Below, one piece after another: positions 1-6,860 of a DNA stretch of 6,957 nt. Every line of letters begins with the position of its first letter. Within the stretch, counting starts at the first letter, position 1. Both the position numbers and the translations under genes were made by a program. This stretch comes from Propionibacteriaceae bacterium. GTDB lineage: Bacteria > Actinomycetota > Actinomycetes > Propionibacteriales > Propionibacteriaceae. Where the stretch lies: NCBI GenBank assembly GCA_030450535.1, contig JAKDIK010000144.1, positions 1 to 6,957 on the forward strand. The letters run 5' to 3'. The notes under the pieces are model-generated. The model ran no database searches and had not been told where the DNA came from. It was given only the letters and a program-made list of their open reading frames with translations.

Positions 1-129
1 CCCGACCCGGACGAGGTCGCCGAATGGGCGTGGATCGACTGGGAGAAGTTCTCCGCCGCCGCCATCGCGACGCCGCAGGTGTACAGCCCGTGGGCGGCGC
101 TCCAGGTGCCGCAGATCGTGCCGCTGGTC
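1..129 (+). other. idi: C-terminal portion of type 1 isopentenyl-diphosphate isomerase (Idi) domain
   Basis: Codons 1-43 read PDPDEVAEWAWIDWEKF, then TPQVYSPWAALQV. The PDEV...W(V/I) strand and the late SPW motif are typical of the end of Nudix-type Idi. In E. coli Idi the corresponding Trp is active-site residue W161 of 182, and here it is codon 31 (91-93). About 130 N-terminal residues, including the Nudix box and metal ligands, should therefore lie upstream. Idi interconverts IPP and DMAPP, supplying the starter unit for the joined CrtE. No stop codon separates this segment from CrtE in this frame. The domain edge at 129 is approximate. Confidence 0.82.
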
Positions 130-1227
130 CGCAACCGCGCCTGCCCGGACAACGACGGCGATCCGGATCTGGCGGCCACCGTGGAGGCCGTGGACGCCCT
201 GCTGCGCGCCGAGCTCGCCGCGCTGGCCCACACGTGGGGCGGTCACCTCGACGGCATCGGCGTCGACATCCTGCCCGACGACCTCACCGGCTGGCTCGGC
301 GAGCTGCTGGTCGGCCAGGGCAAGCGGATCCGCGTGGCGATGACCTACTGGGGGTTCGTGGCCGCGGGCGGGCGTCCGGAGACGCCGGCCCACGCCACGA
401 TGGTCCGCATCGCCGCCGCGCTGGAGACGCTGCACCTGTTCGCGCTGGTGCACGACGACGTGATGGACGACTCCGACTCCCGTCGCGGACTGCCGTCGGC
501 GCACGTCCGCGCGGCGCAATGGCACCGGGCGGCGTCCGCCCGCGGGGACGCCGAGGCCTTCGGCCGCAACCTGGCGATCCTGCTCGGCGACCTCGCCCAC
601 ACCGTGGCCGACCGACTGGCCGACGGCCTCCCCTCGCCGCTGCGCGCGCTGTGGTACGACCTGTGCGTCGAGCTGATCGCCGGCCAGCGCGCCGACCTGA
701 CCGGGGCGGCGGCGGGCCGCCGCGATCATGCCCACGCGGCTCGCGTGGCCCGGTTGAAATCGGGGCGCTACACGATCGAACGGCCGCTGGAGTTCGGGGC
801 GCTGGCAGCCGAGGCCCGCCCCGGCGACGTCGCGGCGCTGCAGTGCTTCGGCGACCGGCTCGGGGAGGCCTTCGCACTGCGGGACGACGCCTTGGGCGTC
901 TGGGGCAATCCCGCGTTGACCGGCAAGCCCGCGGGGGACGACCTGCGCGAAGGGAAGGCGACGGTGCTGGTGTGTCTCGCCGAGGGCCGACTGACGGGTC
1001 CGGACGCCGACCGCCTGTCCCGGTTGGGGACGCCCACTTTCACCGCGGAGGACGCCGCCGCGTTGGCGGCCGCGCTGCGTGCCTGCGGCGTCGCGGACGA
1101 GGTCGAGCGCCTGATCGCGGAGGCCTACGCCGCCGCGGTGGCGGCGTTGGCGTCCGGCGAGCTGACCGCCGGCGGGATCGCCGGCCTCACCGATGCCGCC
1201 CGGACGATCGCGTGGCGGGAGTCGTGA
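1..1227 (+). CDS. crtE: Idi-CrtE fusion: C-terminal end of IPP isomerase joined to geranylgeranyl diphosphate synthase (5' partial)
   Basis: The frame is open from the first base to the TGA at 1225-1227, so the gene begins upstream of the window. Visible codons 1-43 resemble the C-terminus of type 1 Idi. After an Asp-rich linker (about codons 46-56) comes a complete trans-isoprenyl diphosphate synthase of about 350 residues, the usual length for a stand-alone CrtE. It shows GQGKRIR (codons 106-112), the first Asp-rich motif DDVMD (152-156) followed by DSDSRRG, KSGRYTIERP, and the second region RDDALG (294-299) followed by GKPAGDDLREGK. The DDxxG form of the second motif is common in actinobacterial CrtE. 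Such enzymes add IPP to DMAPP with Mg2+ in the cytosol, making GGPP. A Phe lies five residues before the first Asp motif, a position linked to chain-length control in some GGPP synthases. Internal GTG codons (79, 106, 118, 181, 190) have no well-spaced Shine-Dalgarno sequence, so a separate crtE start is less likely. The stop overlaps crtI. The synthase call is firm. GGPP as product is inferred from crtB and crtI next door. Confidence 0.93.
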   Translation, partial: PDPDEVAEWAWIDWEKFSAAAIATPQVYSPWAALQVPQIVPLVRNRACPDNDGDPDLAATVEAVDALLRAELAALAHTWGGHLDGIGVDILPDDLTGWLGELLVGQGKRIRVAMTYWGFVAAGGRPETPAHATMVRIAAALETLHLFALVHDDVMDDSDSRRGLPSAHVRAAQWHRAASARGDAEAFGRNLAILLGDLAHTVADRLADGLPSPLRALWYDLCVELIAGQRADLTGAAAGRRDHAHAARVARLKSGRYTIERPLEFGALAAEARPGDVAALQCFGDRLGEAFALRDDALGVWGNPALTGKPAGDDLREGKATVLVCLAEGRLTGPDADRLSRLGTPTFTAEDAAALAAALRACGVADEVERLIAEAYAAAVAALASGELTAGGIAGLTDAARTIAWRES

Positions 1228-2699
1228 GCGGCCACGTCGTGGTGGTCGGGGCGGGGCTGTCGGGCCTGGCCACGGCGCTGCATCTGCTGGGCGACGGGTA
1301 CGAGGTGACGGTGATCGAGCGGGAGTCGTTCCCCGGAGGCCGCAATGGCACCTGGAGCCAGGACGGGTTCCGCTTCGACACCGGCCCGGTGGTGTTCACG
1401 ATGGTGAATCTGCTGGAGGAGGCGTTCGCGGCGGTGGGGCGCACGGCGTCCGACTACGTGACGCTGAAACTGCTCGATCCGGGGTACCACACGCACTACG
1501 CCGACGGCTCGCGGCTGACCATCCACCACGACCACGCCGCAATGCGCGCCGAGATCGCCCGCGTGTGTTCGCAGCGGGATGCCGAGGCATTCGACCGGTT
1601 CGTGGTGTGGCTCAAGGCTCTCCACGACGTGGAATTGCCGTACTTCATCGACGCGAACTTTGACACTCCGCTCGACCTGCTGCGCCACCCGGTGGCGGCG
1701 CTGAAGCTGTGGGGGTTGCGCGGCTTCGGCACTCTGGGCCCCGAGATCGCGAGCTGGTTTCGCGATGAGCGGCTCCACAAGGCCTTCAGTTTCCAGGCCC
1801 TCTACGCGGGGCTGGCTCCCGAGAGGGCGCTGGCGCTGTACGCCGTTATCGCGTACATGGACGTGATCGCGGGCGTCCGGTTCCCCGAGGGCGGCATGCA
1901 CGCGGTGCCGCGCGGCATGGCGGCGGCAATCACCGACGCCGGCGGTGAGATCCGTTACGACTGCACCGTGTGGCGGGTTCAGCGCGGGCTGGACGGCTCG
2001 GCGTCCGGGGTGGAACTCGCGTCCGGACAGACAGTGGCCTCGGACGCCGTGGTCGTGACCGCCGATCTGCCGGTGGCCTACGAGCGTCTGCTGCCCGGGT
2101 TGAAGGCGCCCCGGGCGGCGCGGCGCGGCGCGTTCTCACCCTCGGCGCTCGTGTGGCATCTGGGGGTGCGTGGCGAATTGCCCAGCGGGGTGGGGCACCA
2201 CAACATCCACTTCGGGCAGGCGTGGGGCGAGGCGTTCGAGGACCTCATCGAGCACGGGCGGCCCATGGCGGATCCGTCGCGCTTCGTGGCGATCCCGTCG
2301 CTGGACGACCCGGACGCCGCCCCCGACGGCTGCCACACCCTGTACGTGCTGGAGCCGGTGCCGAATCTGCGCGTGGGCCGGATCGATTGGGAGGTCGAGG
2401 CCCCACGGCTGCGGGCCCGGATGCTCGATTTCCTCACCGGCTTCGGCTACCCGACGGATATCGTCACCGAGAAGCTCGTGACGCCCCTGGACTGGGAGGC
2501 CCAGGGCATGGCGGCGGGGACGCCGTTCGCGCTCGCGCACACGTTGGCCCAGACCGGGCCCTTCCGGCCGCGCAACGTGGACGCCCGCGTCCCGGGGTTG
2601 GTGTTCGCGGGATCGGGGACGACGCCGGGGGTGGGGATTCCGATGGTGCTGGTGTCGGGCAAGCTGGCCGCCCAACGCGTCCGGGAGCGACTGCGATGA
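1224..2699 (+). CDS. crtI: Phytoene desaturase CrtI
   Basis: This 491-residue FAD-dependent desaturase has the usual CrtI length and no truncation. The N-terminus carries the dinucleotide-binding motif VVVVGAGLSG (residues 5-14), with Glu32 at the end of the second strand for the FAD ribose, then FPGGRNGT. The central FPEGGMHAVPRGMA and the C-terminal FAGSGTTPGVGIPMVLVSG close the FAD site and are family hallmarks. The enzyme desaturates phytoene stepwise at the membrane, most likely in four steps to lycopene, as expected with crtB next door. The chosen GTG (1224-1226) overlaps the crtE stop as GTGA, suggesting translational coupling. Its upstream GGGAG (1217-1221) is only 2 bases away, which is too close to be ideal. 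GTG at 1212 would add four residues and cannot be excluded. The frame stays open far upstream over crtE, but that part has Arg/Gly/Pro-rich shadow composition and is not coding. A desaturase stopping at fewer steps cannot be ruled out from sequence. Confidence 0.94.
   Translation: MSGHVVVVGAGLSGLATALHLLGDGYEVTVIERESFPGGRNGTWSQDGFRFDTGPVVFTMVNLLEEAFAAVGRTASDYVTLKLLDPGYHTHYADGSRLTIHHDHAAMRAEIARVCSQRDAEAFDRFVVWLKALHDVELPYFIDANFDTPLDLLRHPVAALKLWGLRGFGTLGPEIASWFRDERLHKAFSFQALYAGLAPERALALYAVIAYMDVIAGVRFPEGGMHAVPRGMAAAITDAGGEIRYDCTVWRVQRGLDGSASGVELASGQTVASDAVVVTADLPVAYERLLPGLKAPRAARRGAFSPSALVWHLGVRGELPSGVGHHNIHFGQAWGEAFEDLIEHGRPMADPSRFVAIPSLDDPDAAPDGCHTLYVLEPVPNLRVGRIDWEVEAPRLRARMLDFLTGFGYPTDIVTEKLVTPLDWEAQGMAAGTPFALAHTLAQTGPFRPRNVDARVPGLVFAGSGTTPGVGIPMVLVSGKLAAQRVRERLR
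2683..2687 (+). promoter_or_regulatory. Ribosome binding site of crtB
   Basis: GGGAG lies inside the end of crtI, 8 bases before the crtB ATG at 2696. Together with the ATGA overlap it supports coupled translation of crtI and crtB. Confidence 0.6.
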
Positions 2700-3586
2700 C
2701 CGCCGATCTGGCGGCCGGCTACGCCGAATGCGCCCGGCTGACCCGCGGGCACGGCACGACCTACTGGTGGGGGGCGCGGTTGCTGCCGCCCGCGCAGCGC
2801 CGCGACGTGCACACCGTGTACGCCCTGTGCCGGCTCGCCGACGACATCGTGGATGAGCCGGAGAAAGTCGCACTGCCGATCGCGCTGCCCGGTGGGCCCG
2901 CCGAGCGGCTGGCGGCGTTCGCTTCCTATTTCTTCACATCGCTGGCCGCGGGGCAGGCTGAAGAGCCGGTGATGGCCGCGATCGTGGATTCCGTTCGGCG
3001 CCGTGGCACCGATCCGGAGTGCTTCGAGCGGTTCTTCGCCGCGATGTCGCTCGACCTGACGAGAACGACGTGGGCCAGCTGGGAGGAGTTGCGCGACGGC
3101 TACATGGAGGGCTCGGCGGCGGTGATCGGCGAGATGATGCTCCCCGTCCTCGAGCCGTACAGCCCGGACGCGAAGGGTCCGGCCCGGTCGCTCGGACTGG
3201 CGTTCCAGTTGACGAACTTCCTGCGCGACGTGGCCGAGGACCTCGACCGGGGGCGGGTCTACCTGCCGGCCGACGACCTGGCCCGCCACGGCGCGGACCC
3301 GTGGCGCCGGCGTCCCGATGCCGCGTGGGTGGCGATGATGACGGAGCAGGTGGCGCGGAACCGGGAGCTGTACGCGGCGGCGGTCCCGGGGTTGGCGATG
3401 ATGCCGGCGGCGTCGCGGCGCTGCGTCGGGACGGCGCTGGTGCTGTACGCCCGCATTCTCGACCGGATCGAGGCGGCCGGCTACGACGTGTTCTCCGGAC
3501 GCCACCGCGTCCCGACCGCCGAAAAGCTCGCGGTCACCCTGCGCTCGGTCACCCTCGGCGTCCCGACGCCGGCATTCGCCCAGTAG
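2696..3586 (+). CDS. crtB: Phytoene synthase CrtB
   Basis: This 296-residue squalene/phytoene synthase family protein has near-normal length. Both substrate-Mg2+ motifs are intact: DDIVD at residues 49-53 within YALCRLADDIVDE, and DVAED at 178-182 within QLTNFLRDVAEDLDRGRVYL. It condenses two GGPP head to head through prephytoene diphosphate to 15-cis-phytoene, the first committed carotenoid step. The ATG overlaps the crtI stop as ATGA, and GGGAG (2683-2687) stands 8 bases before it, a good ribosome binding site that fixes the start. It is the third gene of the operon, and both its supplier (CrtE) and consumer (CrtI) are encoded just upstream. The QLTNFLRD and RGRVYLP segments fit phytoene rather than squalene synthase. 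No anomaly was seen. Confidence 0.95.
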   Translation: MTADLAAGYAECARLTRGHGTTYWWGARLLPPAQRRDVHTVYALCRLADDIVDEPEKVALPIALPGGPAERLAAFASYFFTSLAAGQAEEPVMAAIVDSVRRRGTDPECFERFFAAMSLDLTRTTWASWEELRDGYMEGSAAVIGEMMLPVLEPYSPDAKGPARSLGLAFQLTNFLRDVAEDLDRGRVYLPADDLARHGADPWRRRPDAAWVAMMTEQVARNRELYAAAVPGLAMMPAASRRCVGTALVLYARILDRIEAAGYDVFSGRHRVPTAEKLAVTLRSVTLGVPTPAFAQ

Positions 3587-3635
3587 ACGAGGGTCTGCTG
3601 GTGCCGTTGTGCGGGACGATGTCAGGATGCTCCCC

Positions 3636-4040
3636 ATGAGTGGATCGGGGACCAAGGATGCCCCTTGGCTGCTGAGGACGCCGCCGGGAACGTCCGAGTA
3701 CACGATGTATGCCGACCGGGAGGCTGATCCTCCGCTGCTGGTGTGCCAGGTCGGTGCGACGAAGCTGACATACCTTCTGCGTGCGGTCGATGACCTCGTC
3801 GCGATGCTCAAGGAGCACGGGGATTGGATGGAACTGGGCGCCGCCGACGAGCAGAAGCCCGCGAAGGAGGGCACCGTCGAGGCGTGGGGTCGTGCGGAGA
3901 CAAACCCCGTGGGCGGTTGGTACGGGCAGCGCAAGGGCTATCGCGGCCGGTTCGGCATGTATCTGCCCCCGCTGCTCGAAGAACTGGGGCTCGTCGAGTT
4001 GGAACACAGGCCGCGAGGGAACCGCCTCAGGGCGGTCTAG
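3636..4040 (+). CDS. Small conserved-looking protein of unknown function
   Basis: This 134-residue soluble protein has no signal peptide or membrane segment. I do not recognise a function. It resembles small conserved actinobacterial proteins that I recall, without certainty, under the DUF6855 label. The N-terminal half (SEYTMYADREADPPLLVCQVG, broken here as SEYTMY and LLVCQVG) looks like short beta strands, followed by a helix around VDDLVAMLKEHGDW (51-64). The C-terminal half has a highly specific run, GGWYGQRKGYRGRFGMYLPP (93-112), then LLEELGLVELEH and NRLRAV. The ending, a helix then a basic hairpin, could be winged-helix-like, but that is a guess. The ATG at 3636 has AGGA (3624-3627) 8 bases upstream. 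GTG 3609 and ATG 3627 are in-frame alternatives. The gene starts 49 bases after crtB with no visible terminator between, so it may be read from the crt transcript. Its codons look somewhat less G/C-biased than those of its neighbours. No carotenoid role is implied by its sequence. Confidence 0.8.
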   Translation: MSGSGTKDAPWLLRTPPGTSEYTMYADREADPPLLVCQVGATKLTYLLRAVDDLVAMLKEHGDWMELGAADEQKPAKEGTVEAWGRAETNPVGGWYGQRKGYRGRFGMYLPPLLEELGLVELEHRPRGNRLRAV

Positions 4041-4060
4041 AGCGGTTGCGGGGCCGCTCT
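4039..4060. terminator. GC-rich hairpin between convergent transcription arms
   Basis: AGAGCGG (4039-4045) and CCGCTCT (4054-4060) can form a 7-bp stem with an 8-base loop, beginning at the stop codon of the small gene. A second hairpin, ACCGCC/GGCGGT (4021-4036, loop TCAG), sits just before it inside the coding end. Neither has a T-run on either strand, so this is at best a non-canonical or bidirectional terminator. The position, between two convergent operons, is the main support. The rest of the gap (4061-4114) shows nothing recognisable. Confidence 0.4.
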
Positions 4061-4114
4061 CATGCGGCATCTCAGACGCTCAAGGCCCGCGTGCGTGGTG
4101 GGCACCCGAATCGC

Positions 4115-5629
4115 TCAGCGCGCGAGGATCCCCGTCAGCGGCACGGTCCAAACATCCTCACCGGCGACGCCCCAACCATCGAGCAGGGCATTCGCGGCCT
4201 GGAAACCCGTGGTCGCCGCCCGCTCCATGAGCGCCACGGGCAGATCGCAGCGCACCCAGTCGCCCGCCAGCACCAATCGTGGCGCCGGCGTCCTGACGCC
4301 CGGGCGCTCGCCCCACGGCTGATCCGGACCGACCAGCACGCAGTCGTGGCGCACGAGCAGTTCCCGGTGCACCTCGCCCAGCGATGCCGTCTCACCGAAC
4401 GCCCGATGCAACTGTGCGACCAGCTGCGCCGCAATCTCCTGCGCCACCGTGGCGTCCGAGACCACCGACTCCGGGCACGCGTAGGCGTGCAGTTCGACGA
4501 CCGAGCCGCCGTGCTCGGCCGCCCACGCCGCGGCGCCGGCCTCGAAGCGCTCGAGCACCGAGATGTTGTCCAGCGGCCCGAAGCCGCTCGTCCCCAGGAA
4601 CGCCGGACGCGAGGCGTCCACGAGGCCGTCCAGCCACAGCCGCAGCACCACGAACGGCGGGGCGTTGCGGGTGTCGGCCACCCGCTCCTGCCACTCGCGC
4701 AGGTGCTCGGTGGCGGGCAGCGCCGCGATGAGTTCGCGGGCCGGGCGCGGGTCGGTGGCGAGCACGACGGCATCCGCGGTCAGCTCCTCGGCACCGAAGC
4801 GGACGCCGGCCCGCCCCTCCTCGATCAGCAGCGCGTCGACGCGCGCCGAGGTGCGGATCTCGACGCCCAGCGACGCCAGGCGCTCTCCCAGCGGCTGCCA
4901 CAGGCTGGCGTCGTAGTCGTCATCGGGGACGTCGAACAACAGCCCCTCGGCCGACCCCATGAAGTACGTGTGGAACATCGCCACCAACTCCCCCGCGGAG
5001 AATTCCGACGGGTGCGCGAAGAACGAGCGGGCGAACACCTCCAGCGCCAGGTCCCGGGCCGCCGCCGGGAAACGCAGGCGGTCGAGGAACGCGCCCGCCG
5101 ACTCCCCGTCGTACCGCTGGTGGGTGCCGGGGAAGCGCACGGTGAGGAGTTCCAGTGCGGCGAGGATGTTGACCGTCGTCAACGAGCCAAGGGTGAAGGT
5201 TGGGCTCCGCAGCGCGAACGCCGCGACCGAGAGCGGCGGCGTCCGGGGCAGTCCCGCGAACGTGTCGGTGAGGCCGTCCGGACGCGTCAGCGGGTAGTCC
5301 TCGATCGCCACGAGCCGCGCCAGCTCCGGATCGACACGGCGCAGCAGCCCCCGCAGGTTGTAGTACTGCCGAAAGAAGGCATGGAAGCCGCGGCTCATCG
5401 TGCGCCCGTCGCCCAGCGGCCACGCGGCCACCCGGCCGCCGAGCCGATCGGACGCCTCGCACAGCGTCACCCGGACGCCCCGCTCGGTCAGCACCATCGC
5501 CGCCGCGATGCCGGCGATGCCTCCGCCGATGACCACGACGTGCCGATCGCCGGCGACCCGGTCGGCGCCGCTCGGGCCGGGCAGGCGCACGGCTCGGCGA
5601 TCGCGTCCGGGTCGTGTGGTGTCACTCAC
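4115..5629 (-). CDS. crtU: CrtU, isorenieratene synthase-type carotene desaturase/methyltransferase
   Basis: This 504-residue FAD-dependent enzyme matches the CrtU family. It has VVVIGGGIAG (residues 31-40) for FAD binding, LGGRVAAW, then the family-typical SRGFHAFFRQYYNL (79-92). Next come the block HPSEFSAGELV to GLLFDVPDD (about 206-236), GPLDNISVLERFE in the second half, and the C-terminal FAD segment LAGDWVRCDLPVALMERAA (454-472). CrtU desaturates beta rings and shifts a methyl group, converting beta-carotene to isorenieratene through a one-ring-aromatic intermediate. The protein is full length. The GTG start (5629) lies 10 bases after the transporter stop, with AGG (5641-5639) spaced 9 bases before it and overlapping that stop. 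An ATG at 5671 would extend 14 residues back into the transporter gene and is less likely. It is read towards crtB and probably co-transcribed with the transporter. No lycopene cyclase accompanies it here, so its actual substrate is inferred. Other phytoene desaturase-like amine oxidases fit the motifs less well. Confidence 0.9.
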   Translation of the reverse strand: MSDTTRPGRDRRAVRLPGPSGADRVAGDRHVVVIGGGIAGIAAAMVLTERGVRVTLCEASDRLGGRVAAWPLGDGRTMSRGFHAFFRQYYNLRGLLRRVDPELARLVAIEDYPLTRPDGLTDTFAGLPRTPPLSVAAFALRSPTFTLGSLTTVNILAALELLTVRFPGTHQRYDGESAGAFLDRLRFPAAARDLALEVFARSFFAHPSEFSAGELVAMFHTYFMGSAEGLLFDVPDDDYDASLWQPLGERLASLGVEIRTSARVDALLIEEGRAGVRFGAEELTADAVVLATDPRPARELIAALPATEHLREWQERVADTRNAPPFVVLRLWLDGLVDASRPAFLGTSGFGPLDNISVLERFEAGAAAWAAEHGGSVVELHAYACPESVVSDATVAQEIAAQLVAQLHRAFGETASLGEVHRELLVRHDCVLVGPDQPWGERPGVRTPAPRLVLAGDWVRCDLPVALMERAATTGFQAANALLDGWGVAGEDVWTVPLTGILAR

Positions 5630-5638
5630 GCGGGCCAA

Positions 5639-5641
5639 CCT
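5639..5641 (-). promoter_or_regulatory. Probable ribosome binding site of crtU
   Basis: On the minus strand GAAGTAGG (5646-5639) overlaps the transporter stop TAG, and its AGG core stands 9 bases before the GTG at 5629. It is a modest match, but it favours the GTG over the upstream ATG at 5671 and suggests translation of crtU is coupled to termination of the transporter gene. Confidence 0.4.
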
Positions 5642-6854
5642 ACTTCGACGCCGGCAGATCGTCGTCGACATGGCCGGGGGCCGACGCGATGATGCCCGCG
5701 ACGACCATGATCACCGAGGTGCCGATGAGCAGCCACAGCGGCAGCGTCCAGCTCCCGGTCTGGCCGTGGATGACGCCCACGAGCAACGGCCCCAGGGCGG
5801 CGAGGGCGTACCCGATGGTCTGGCCAAATCCGGAAAGCCGGGCCGTCACGTGCGGGTCACGCGAGCGCGCGGTGACGAGCGCCAGCGCCATCGGGAACGC
5901 CGCCCCCGACAGCCCGAGCGAACCCGCCCACAACCAGGGCAGGGCGGCCGGCGCGTAGAGAAGGCCGAGGTAGCCGACCACGAGCAGCACCCCCATGACG
6001 ACGACGATGCCGCGCAGGTCGCGCACCCGGTCGACGAGGGTGGCCATGAACAGTCCGGTGACGATGCCGAAGCTGGCGATGAACGAGACGAGCAGACCGG
6101 CGGTGGTGGCGTCCACCCCGCCGTCGCGGAACATCTGCGCGGCCCAGCCGAACTGCGTGTACGCCTGCAGGGACTGGATGCCGAAGAACACCCCCAGCGC
6201 GATCGCCTTGCGGGAGCGCAGCAAGGATGGCCCGCGCGCCGGCCGCGGACCCACGATCCGAGCCGATCCCTCGGTCACCGCGACGGCCACCATCGGCACC
6301 ACGGCGACGACGGCGACCACCCCCCACAGCGCCAGGGAATCCCGCCAGCCACCCGGCAACACCTGCGCCATCGGCACGGCGAGCGCACTCGCCAGCGTGG
6401 CCCCGACGGCGAGCAGCACGCTGTACACCGTCATGAACAACGGGACGCGGCCGGGAAAGCGCCGCTTGATGAAGGCCGGCAACAACACGTTGCCCACGGC
6501 GATGCCGGCGTAGGCGAGCACGGTGAAGGCGAGGAAGGCGCCGGCGTCCGTCATGAATGCCCGGGCGATCAGGCCGGACGCCAGCGCCACCATCGCCAGC
6601 CACAGGGCCCGGTTCAGCCCCACCCGGAGCGCCAGCGAGACGGCGAACGCGCCGAACGCCGCGAAACAGACCCCTGGCAGGGCGGTGAGGACGCCGCCCC
6701 ACGTCGAATCCTGCCCGAGCGCAGCGAGGATCTCGCTGAGCAGGGGCCCGATCCCGGTGGCGCCCGGGCGCAAGTTGACCGAGATGAGGACGACGGCCGT
6801 CACCGCCAGCCACGCCCTGTTCGCGAAGGCGGGTGCCGCTCGTCCGGTCGTCAC
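5640..6854 (-). CDS. MFS transporter, CynX/NimT-like family
   Basis: This 404-residue protein has about twelve hydrophobic segments (roughly 14-28, 52-76, 83-100, 105-125, 138-162, 173-194, 217-238, 250-275, 282-300, 304-328, 340-363, 370-391). A polar central loop (195-216) separates the two six-helix halves, as in the major facilitator superfamily. The early VNLRPGATGIGPLLSEI (26-42) and the TALPGVCFAAFG segment in helix 2 are characteristic of the CynX/NimT group, which contains cyanate and 2-nitroimidazole transporters. The substrate cannot be read from sequence. It acts in the cytoplasmic membrane as a proton- or ion-coupled carrier. The GTG start has a strong GGGAGGA (6867-6861) 6 bases upstream. 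Its stop lies 10 bases before crtU, so the two probably form one transcript. Family members often occur next to unrelated genes, so a carotenoid role is only a possibility. The gene looks complete. Confidence 0.88.
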   Translation of the reverse strand: MTTGRAAPAFANRAWLAVTAVVLISVNLRPGATGIGPLLSEILAALGQDSTWGGVLTALPGVCFAAFGAFAVSLALRVGLNRALWLAMVALASGLIARAFMTDAGAFLAFTVLAYAGIAVGNVLLPAFIKRRFPGRVPLFMTVYSVLLAVGATLASALAVPMAQVLPGGWRDSLALWGVVAVVAVVPMVAVAVTEGSARIVGPRPARGPSLLRSRKAIALGVFFGIQSLQAYTQFGWAAQMFRDGGVDATTAGLLVSFIASFGIVTGLFMATLVDRVRDLRGIVVVMGVLLVVGYLGLLYAPAALPWLWAGSLGLSGAAFPMALALVTARSRDPHVTARLSGFGQTIGYALAALGPLLVGVIHGQTGSWTLPLWLLIGTSVIMVVAGIIASAPGHVDDDLPASK

Positions 6855-6860
6855 GCTCTC

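Noticed and set aside
24..1223. Open frame upstream of and continuous with crtI, overlapping the whole of crtE
   Set aside because: The translation is Arg/Gly/Pro-rich and low in complexity, typical of a wrong frame in high-GC DNA. CrtI homology begins at about 1224, and crtE in the other frame has full family motifs.
3587..3635. Possible promoter between crtB and the small gene
   Set aside because: No convincing -35/-10 pair was found. CAGGAT (3623-3628) overlaps the likely ribosome binding site, and the gap is short enough for read-through from crtB.
2447..3934. Long minus strand open frame of 495 codons opposite crtB
   Set aside because: Low-complexity Arg/Pro-rich product with no motifs. 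crtB on the other strand is clearly the real gene.
5630..5671. ATG at 5671 as the crtU start
   Set aside because: It would place the start within the transporter gene and add an Arg-rich tail unlike the family. The GTG at 5629 has better spacing from the preceding stop and an AGG 9 bases upstream.
3824..5692. Long + strand open frame of 622 codons
   Set aside because: It lies antisense to crtU and the end of the small gene, and its product is Arg/Gln/His-rich with no recognisable domain. It is a mirror of high-GC codon bias in crtU.
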